64,000 nucleotides of DNA, taken from assembly GCF_000507765.1 (NCBI RefSeq), contig NZ_KI669401.1:766742-830741 (forward strand). Direction: 5' to 3'. This document shows positions 58,508 through 64,000 of the stretch, one piece after another. Numbering within the stretch: position 1 is the first letter of the stretch; the number at the start of each line of letters is the position of its first letter. A program made the position numbers and the translations under genes. This DNA is from Streptococcus parasanguinis CC87K. Its GTDB lineage: Bacteria; Bacillota; Bacilli; Lactobacillales; Streptococcaceae. A model generated the notes under the pieces. That model was given only the letters and a program-made list of their open reading frames with translations. It had not been told where the DNA came from and made no database searches.

Positions 58508-59020
58508 TCAGTAATGCATCAAACCTTTGTAGTCGTAATCGCCGATCGCTTCGCGACCTTTCAATTCATCCAACTCGATCAAGAAGGCACACCCTGCAAC
58601 GATCCCACCGAGTTTTTCGATCATTTCGATGGTTGCTTTCACCGTACCACCAGTCGCCAAAAGGTCATCAACGATAAGGACGCGTTGACCTGGTTTGATG
58701 GCATCTGCGTGCATGCAGAGGGTATCCACACCGTATTCTTTTTCGTAGTCAGCAGAAATAACTTCACGTGGCAATTTACCAGGCTTACGAACAGGCGCAA
58801 AACCAATACCGAGCTCAAAAGCTACCGGACATCCAACGATGAACCCACGCGCTTCAGGACCAACGATCATGTCGATTTTCTTATCCGTTGCGTATTGAAC
58901 GATTTCACGAATCGCATAACTATAAGCATTACCATCTGCCATCAAAGGGCTGATATCACGGAAGGTAATTCCTTCTTGTGGATAGTTTTCAATGCTTGCA
59001 ATGTAATCTTTTAAATTCAT
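58508..59020 (-). CDS. apt: Adenine phosphoribosyltransferase
   Basis: 170 residues. The PRPP loop [13 protein letters not shown] lies at 114-126 and GPEARGFI near 54. It converts adenine and PRPP to AMP for purine salvage; add at 55431 serves the same purpose. A TGATATAAT extended -10 box is at 59064-59057. It is upstream of metA on the same strand but separated by ~100 bp and the metA promoter. Confidence 0.96.
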   Translation of the reverse strand: MNLKDYIASIENYPQEGITFRDISPLMADGNAYSYAIREIVQYATDKKIDMIVGPEARGFIVGCPVAFELGIGFAPVRKPGKLPREVISADYEKEYGVDTLCMHADAIKPGQRVLIVDDLLATGGTVKATIEMIEKLGGIVAGCAFLIELDELKGREAIGDYDYKGLMHY

Positions 59021-59056
59021 GGTTAACTTTCTTTCATAAAAAATTTTTTACATTCC

Positions 59057-59064
59057 ATTATATC
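59057..59064 (-). promoter_or_regulatory. apt extended -10 promoter
   Basis: TGATATAAT on the minus strand, about 37 bases before the apt start; no good -35 box. Confidence 0.5.
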
Positions 59065-59131
59065 ATGAATTCTACTAACTTGCATCATTTTTTGCCAAAT
59101 CATTTTCCCATACCTGCAGTAACAGCAAAAT

Positions 59132-59306
59132 GAGGCTGGGACAAAAGTCCTAGCCTCTCAATTGTCTTTGGATTGTCGAGCAAGACGCAGTTGTTGAGTG
59201 GGCTCTACTACGCTGATTTCATCAGCTTTTACAGCCCTACTCAACTGTGCGGAGGTGGGACGACGAAATCGAATTCTAACGAATTACCGATTTCTGTCCC
59301 ACTTTC
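59132..59306 (+). repeat. Repeat family A, copy 4
   Basis: Same ~175-bp unit as at 26845 and in the same map orientation. Both flanking genes are on the minus strand, so relative to transcription it is opposite to the other three copies; its hairpins work in either direction. It fills most of the 309-bp gap between apt and the gene at 59330. Confidence 0.85.
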
Positions 59307-59329
59307 ATAATAATTGTTAGAAGAACCTT

Positions 59330-59926
59330 TTACTGTCCTTCTATTAATTTGTTGTACTCGATTTTCATATCCCCCAAGTTTTTCAGGGAATAACGGGAGC
59401 TTCCGTTTTTAAACCAAGTACCCAGGATATATTGCTCGGCGACCTTCTTACTTTGGTTTTTCAACCAAGTGCGGTCTTTGCCATAGGTGGCAAGTTGCTC
59501 AAGGAGTTGTTGGCCCTCGTAGGTAGTATCTTCTTTAGAAAGGTAGACCTCTTTCTGGAAAAACAACTTTTTGGATGAGTTGTATTTAAATATAAAACCA
59601 AGTGTCACACCTTTTTCCAATTTAAAATCATACATATAGGTCCAGTTGGGAGTTCCTCTAAACATCATCACGGACAGTTCTTCGTTAGCATCGACAATTC
59701 CTTTAGAATAGGGGTAGGTCTGAAAATCCTCGTTTTCTTTCCAAATACCATCGTTCCCTATCGTTTCTGTATAGGGCTTAAACATCACATAGCGCATCAG
59801 CCCACCATTTTCAGAGTAAGCGATCTCCTCCATAGGATTTTTGAGGCTTAGATAGATTTCAAACCAATAAAGAGCAAAAAGTAGGATGGGAATTAGGCAG
59901 AGAGTAATTTTTAGACGTTTTTTCAT
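59330..59926 (-). CDS. Hypothetical membrane-anchored protein, possibly TipC-like
   Basis: 198 residues. A basic start and one helix (about 6-24, KITLCLIPILLFALYWFEI) are followed by an extracellular domain (NPMEEIAYSENGGLMRYVMF, GTPNWTYMYDFKLEKGV). It shares the ATGA overlap with recJ and is probably read from the recJ promoter. The anchored, outward-facing plan and the early NPMEEIAYSE segment remind me of TipC-type immunity proteins, but I cannot confirm it and no toxin gene is near. Confidence 0.5.
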   Translation of the reverse strand: MKKRLKITLCLIPILLFALYWFEIYLSLKNPMEEIAYSENGGLMRYVMFKPYTETIGNDGIWKENEDFQTYPYSKGIVDANEELSVMMFRGTPNWTYMYDFKLEKGVTLGFIFKYNSSKKLFFQKEVYLSKEDTTYEGQQLLEQLATYGKDRTWLKNQSKKVAEQYILGTWFKNGSSRYSLKNLGDMKIEYNKLIEGQ

Positions 59927-62148
59927 GAGGCCTGTTCTGTCAGATAGTCATAGATTTCGCGAACGGTTCCAAGGGCCATTAATTCCTGCTCTTTCACCGT
60001 TTGTTTGAGATTTTGGTAGATGGTGCTTTCTGCGATTTCCCGTTTTTCTGCTGCTTTATTGACCTTCATGATGCCATTTTCAATGGTCACAAAGCCCAAT
60101 TCTTGGAAGATCTGGATCATTTTAACCAAGAGGATCTGCTCGATCTTGAGATAGGTAGCTAGGTCTTTCAGTTTGTAGCGGACATCGAACTCTGGGTATT
60201 GGTAGATGGTTTTATAGAGCTTAGCATACTGGTCCCTGCTACCGTAGCCTGTCAGATAGTAGGCTTTAGCAATTTCATTTTTGAAATACACAGCTTGGAA
60301 ATCATGCTCTTGAAAGATGTGACGCAGTTGCTCTATATCCTCAGGGATATTTCCAACCACTACAGCAGTTGCTCCTGCTAGATCAGGCAGTTCTTTGGTA
60401 AAATCAAGTACAGGAACACCTGCGGGGAGGCTGGCATTTTTGGAGCGGATATTAAAGAGCTGGACGCCGTCCACACGCGCATCGACCAGCATGAGCTGAA
60501 GGGTTGTTTGGCCATTCCATTGGTTGACAGATAATTGAACGGCTAGCTCTAAGTCTTGCGCCTGGGCAAACTCTGTTTCTAAGCTTCCCAAGCCAAAGGC
60601 AACCACCTCAAAGGTCGCATCTTCTTGAGAAATTTTGAGTTTCAAGTGAGTATTGCCAGCTCCCATCGAGCGCGCCCCTTCTACCTTGAAATTACGGACC
60701 AAAAAGACAGGCTTTTTATTGTCCATTCCAAAAGGACTCAAGCGTTCAAAGCTTTTCAGAGTCTCAAGCGTTAGTTCAGTTAAATGCAGTTCCTCGTCGA
60801 TGGCTAAGGTGGACTTGCTACTGAGATCAATCTCTTGCTCTCGAATATAATCCGTAAGGGCCTGAGACAAGGAAGGGAGTTGGTCCACATCTAAGGTCAT
60901 CCCTGCTGCACCGGCATGCCCGCCAAAGGCGACAAAGAGCGACCGGTGGGGAGCGAGGGCATCAAAGATATTGACCGACTCAGGACTCCGAGCGCTTCCT
61001 TTAGCACGCCCATCTTCGATGCTTAAAACAACTACTGGCTGATGAAGCTCTTCTAATAGACGGCCAGCTACAATACCAAGGACCCCTGGATTCCAGCCTT
61101 CCTTGGCCAAGACTTGGGCGGACAAGCTCGGATCGACCATAGTTTTAGCTTCGTCATAGATGCTTTGGACAATTTCTTTACGTTCTTCATTCTTTTGATG
61201 AATCATGAGGGCAATCTCGTGCGCCTCTTCATCGTCAAATCCTGTCAGGAGTTCAATGGCCGGATTGGGATCATCGAGGCGTCCAAGGGCATTGAGACGA
61301 GGAGCAATCTGAAAACCAACTGTTTCTTCATTGATATCCTCCGGACGAATCCCTGCGATCTCCAAGAGTTCCTGCAAGCCCATGCGCTGGGTATGTTGGA
61401 GAACACCCAGGCCGTATTTGACCAGAATCCGATTCTCATCTGTCAGGCTGACCATGTCAGCAATGGTCCCAATTGCTACCAGGTCTAAGAGATCGACTGG
61501 TACTTCCTCTAGGAGGGCACAGGCCAACTTAAAGGCCACACCACATCCTGCTAGATAATGGAAGGGATAATCCGCATCTGGATGCTCCGGATGGATGATC
61601 GCATAAGCATCCGGCAAGTCCTCTGGCATCGAGTGGTGGTCCGTCACGATAACATCAACCCCCATTGCTTGAGCCATGGCAATGGCTTGATTGCCCGCCA
61701 CACCATTGTCCACCGTGACAATCAGGGAAATGCCTTGCTGCTCGATAAAGTAGTTGTAGACACTCTCATTGGGACCATAGCCGTCTGTGAAGCGGTTGGG
61801 TAGGTAGACTTGCACCTCTGCACCCATCTGCTCCAAGGTTTCCTTCATAATGGAGGCCGATGTCATCCCGTCCGCATCATAGTCTCCGTAGATGAGGATC
61901 TGCTCATAATCTTCGATGGCCCGTCGGATGCGCCCCACTGCCTTGTCCATATCATGGAGCAAATAAGGGTCATGTAGCTTCTCTAGTTTGGGTTCTAAAA
62001 AGTCTTCTAAATCCTCTTTGGTTTGAATGCCACGCTCATACAGCAAGGTTGCTACGGACGCTTCTAGGCCTGCTTTTTTGGCAAGGGCTAAAAAGGCCTC
62101 ATCTGCACTTGGCGAAGCTAACTGCCAATCGTATTTTGAAGTGATCAT
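59923..62148 (-). CDS. recJ: Single-stranded-DNA-specific exonuclease RecJ
   Basis: 741 residues. The DHH phosphoesterase motifs are GDYDADG at 88-94, VTVDNG near 144 and DHH at 170-172; the DHHA1 GGHAGAAGM motif lies near 400. An extra C-terminal domain (about 560-741) is typical of Firmicute RecJ. It degrades 5'-ended single strands in mismatch and recombination repair. A TGTTATAAT extended -10 at about 62190-62183 lies upstream. Confidence 0.94.
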   Translation of the reverse strand: MITSKYDWQLASPSADEAFLALAKKAGLEASVATLLYERGIQTKEDLEDFLEPKLEKLHDPYLLHDMDKAVGRIRRAIEDYEQILIYGDYDADGMTSASIMKETLEQMGAEVQVYLPNRFTDGYGPNESVYNYFIEQQGISLIVTVDNGVAGNQAIAMAQAMGVDVIVTDHHSMPEDLPDAYAIIHPEHPDADYPFHYLAGCGVAFKLACALLEEVPVDLLDLVAIGTIADMVSLTDENRILVKYGLGVLQHTQRMGLQELLEIAGIRPEDINEETVGFQIAPRLNALGRLDDPNPAIELLTGFDDEEAHEIALMIHQKNEERKEIVQSIYDEAKTMVDPSLSAQVLAKEGWNPGVLGIVAGRLLEELHQPVVVLSIEDGRAKGSARSPESVNIFDALAPHRSLFVAFGGHAGAAGMTLDVDQLPSLSQALTDYIREQEIDLSSKSTLAIDEELHLTELTLETLKSFERLSPFGMDNKKPVFLVRNFKVEGARSMGAGNTHLKLKISQEDATFEVVAFGLGSLETEFAQAQDLELAVQLSVNQWNGQTTLQLMLVDARVDGVQLFNIRSKNASLPAGVPVLDFTKELPDLAGATAVVVGNIPEDIEQLRHIFQEHDFQAVYFKNEIAKAYYLTGYGSRDQYAKLYKTIYQYPEFDVRYKLKDLATYLKIEQILLVKMIQIFQELGFVTIENGIMKVNKAAEKREIAESTIYQNLKQTVKEQELMALGTVREIYDYLTEQAS

Positions 62149-62276
62149 CTAGCTTTTGGTCTCCTCTTTTTCTTATCTGAATATTATAACATGAAAGGCT
62201 AAAATGGCGGGAAATAAAAGGTCGACTTATACAAAAACCAAAATCAACATTTTTCATTATTTTTGTTGCATTTAAC

Positions 62277-62304
62277 TTGACTTATCATACTAAAAGAATA
62301 TAAT
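62277..62304 (+). promoter_or_regulatory. Promoter of the adhesin gene
   Basis: TTGACT (62277-62282), 16-bp spacer, TATAAT (62299-62304). It leaves a ~315-base 5' untranslated leader before the TTG at 62628. Confidence 0.7.
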
Positions 62305-62627
62305 AATGATGATAATAATCTTTTAAATATGCAATGGGATGATTATTCTGTTAAAATTTGCAACGTTTATTATCACTTTAACATTATGACGCTTGTCATT
62401 TCCCTTGTTTTTCTATCTAAACAAACGTAGTTAGAGGGTTTGAGCTGATTTTGTCGGTGGGTTTGTTTTCTTTTAATGCATAAAGAGGAGCATATAATTC
62501 ATCGATCTATCCTAAACTGAGGCAGCTGGTTTCATGGAGTAGAAATTAGAAGCCTTTCTATTTTAGGATATATCACTATATAGAAAAGCCTCGGAAAGGG
62601 CAGGCAGAAGAAAGGAAATGAGGCCAA
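62305..62627 (+). other. Long adhesin leader with inverted repeats
   Basis: No open reading frame is supported. It contains TATCCTAAA (near 62508) and TTTAGGATA (near 62563), inverted copies about 45 bases apart, and TTTCTAT/ATAGAAA around the second. A folded leader just upstream of the ribosome site is possible. AAAGGAAATGAGG is the ribosome site for the TTG at 62628. Confidence 0.45.
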
Positions 62628-64000
62628 TTGAAATCTCTTTATAAAAAGATAGTTGCATTTGTAGCTATCATCGGTGTGGTAGCCTTGGGCTTGTCTGTGA
62701 TCAAACCCGTAAGCGCGGCCACTGTTTCACCAACCGTCACCAACTTAAAGGCCCAAACAAATGGACAAAAGGTTACCTTTTCATTTGACTGGGATTTAAC
62801 TGGTAAATCAGTTAAAGACGGTGATACATTTACCATTGATGCTCCAGAAGGTGTCAATATCACTGAAATCGCAACACAATCACTCCAAGCTAATGGAGCT
62901 GAAGTCGCAACCATTTCGATGACAAACAAAAAGATTACTTTTACCTTTAAAAAAGCAATCGAGTCCATGAACCAAAATGTGAAGGGTGGATTCTCATACA
63001 AAGCAGAATGGGATAGCACACCAGGAAATCCTGGTAACAAAACTGCCACTTCTAAGGTTGGATCTGAATCCGTTGTTATCACACGTCCTGATGGTCCTGG
63101 AGTATTTGAATCTGTCTTAAATAAATACAACCTTACTGGTGACTTTGTAGCTAAGGAATTCAAATTAGATGCATCTGAAAACTATGCATGGATGAAAGTT
63201 GGAGATGACTACTATCTGACAAAATGGTTCATCCGTATCAACGGAGATGGTAAGAAACAAGCCATCACAAACCCTGTTGTGTCAGATAAAATCCAAGCTC
63301 CAGCTGTAGATTACTCAAAAATCACTTTTGCTCCAGCTGCAAACCACGCTGCAAATGAATTCTTTGTAGGAACTTACTTGAAACCATCCTTCACTTTAAG
63401 AAAAGGTGGACAAGTGGTGGCTTCTGGTTGGGACTTCTGGAAACATGTGAAATTCGATGCGGACGGCAATGGATTTACCGTGAATTTATCAGATGTCAGT
63501 GATGTCTTTAAAACAGCATCAAGCGATGAATTGATCGTTGAATACCAAACATTAATTCCTAAGACAACCATTCGCGTTGACAACAATGCTACATTGACAG
63601 CTGATGAAATCACAACACCTCAAACTGACCCAGCCTTCTGGAACAACACTGAATTGAAATTCTGGGTGAGCGGGGACAAAACTGTCACTGTTCAAAAAGA
63701 ATGGGTTGGTGATGAGGAAGCTGACCGTAAAGATATTACTGTTCAATTGTATGCGGACGGCAAAGCCTTGGATGGGTTAACACAAACTCTTACAAAAGCT
63801 TCTGGCTGGAAAGCAGCATTTACGAATTTGCCAGGTATCAAAGACGGTAAGGCAATTGAATATTCAGTAGTAGAAACAAACACTCCAGAAGGTTACACTT
63901 CTAAAGTTGAGAAAATTGATGATGACAACGTGATTAAAGTGGTCAACACATCAAATAAACCAACTACAACTACAACCACTACGACTCAAGAGCCTACAAC
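62628..64000 (+). CDS. Cna-type surface adhesin, 5' part only
   Basis: Starts at TTG 62628 with an excellent ribosome site and runs off the window (about 457 codons seen). A signal peptide (about 1-30, KKIVAFVAIIGVVALGLSVI, cut near SAA) is followed by two Ig-like ligand-binding modules of the Cna/SdrG type (about 31-170 and 175-340). A CnaB-type stalk domain (about 345-430) has Lys in VTVQKEW, Glu in YSVVETN and Asn in VVNTS for an isopeptide bond. A Thr-rich repeat region then begins (KPTTTTTTTTQEPTT). An LPXTG anchor is expected beyond the window. An in-frame ATG at the right place is absent. Confidence 0.8.
   Translation, partial: MKSLYKKIVAFVAIIGVVALGLSVIKPVSAATVSPTVTNLKAQTNGQKVTFSFDWDLTGKSVKDGDTFTIDAPEGVNITEIATQSLQANGAEVATISMTNKKITFTFKKAIESMNQNVKGGFSYKAEWDSTPGNPGNKTATSKVGSESVVITRPDGPGVFESVLNKYNLTGDFVAKEFKLDASENYAWMKVGDDYYLTKWFIRINGDGKKQAITNPVVSDKIQAPAVDYSKITFAPAANHAANEFFVGTYLKPSFTLRKGGQVVASGWDFWKHVKFDADGNGFTVNLSDVSDVFKTASSDELIVEYQTLIPKTTIRVDNNATLTADEITTPQTDPAFWNNTELKFWVSGDKTVTVQKEWVGDEEADRKDITVQLYADGKALDGLTQTLTKASGWKAAFTNLPGIKDGKAIEYSVVETNTPEGYTSKVEKIDDDNVIKVVNTSNKPTTTTTTTTQEPT

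Overview
The window looks like a Streptococcus chromosome, most likely an oral mitis/sanguinis-type species. The evidence is a low-to-moderate GC Gram-positive gene style with strong GGAGG ribosome sites, a bifunctional glutathione synthetase GshAB, an msm/aga raffinose operon, a vex-vncRS locus, rfb rhamnose genes, and a Cna-type surface adhesin. The species is an inference. No rRNA, tRNA, CRISPR or prophage was seen.

Layout. 1-5157: a lantibiotic-defence island with a broken lantibiotic-like precursor (53-231), a three-gene LanFEG/CprABC-type ABC exporter and a divergent two-component system, with paired direct repeats between them. 5158-9500: debris (a transmembrane tail, a deleted IS3 element, an ISL3 fragment, toxin/immunity-like remnants) around gshAB. 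9531-24076: carbohydrate block, with a DUF1307-like lipoprotein, galE-galT-galK, gtfA-msmG-msmF-msmE-aga, divergent msmR, then galR-birA. 24147-32373: an HrtBA-like ABC pair and a vex1-vex2-vex3-vncR-vncS locus. 32556-40088: a YesL/LplABC-type sugar importer with a divergent YesMN-type two-component system. 40131-46987: dnaX, free-methionine-sulfoxide reductase, a YoaK-type protein, udk and two paralogous membrane proteins. 47112-62148: rfbB, rfbC, rfbA, a ZIP transporter, a trmK/nif3/oxidoreductase cluster, a YghU-like GST, add, dnaD, a metA-type gene, apt and recJ. 62628-end: a TTG-initiated adhesin running off the window.

How the genes work together. Aga, MsmEFG and GtfA import and split raffinose/melibiose-type alpha-galactosides, and GalK/GalT/GalE feed the released galactose into glycolysis. 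MsmR and a LacI-type GalR sit beside them. Neither this importer nor the LplABC-type importer has an ATPase gene here, so both probably share an MsmK-type ATPase encoded elsewhere.

The most unusual signal is a family of four ~135-bp intergenic repeats (42797, 48211, 54337, 56577). Each can fold into a closed junction of three hairpins. Stem sequences change by compensating substitutions while the joining segments stay constant, and every copy lies downstream of a gene in the same orientation. A second ~175-bp repeat family (26845, 42598, 51490, 59132) carries terminator-like hairpins, and one copy supplies the stop codon of an oxidoreductase gene.
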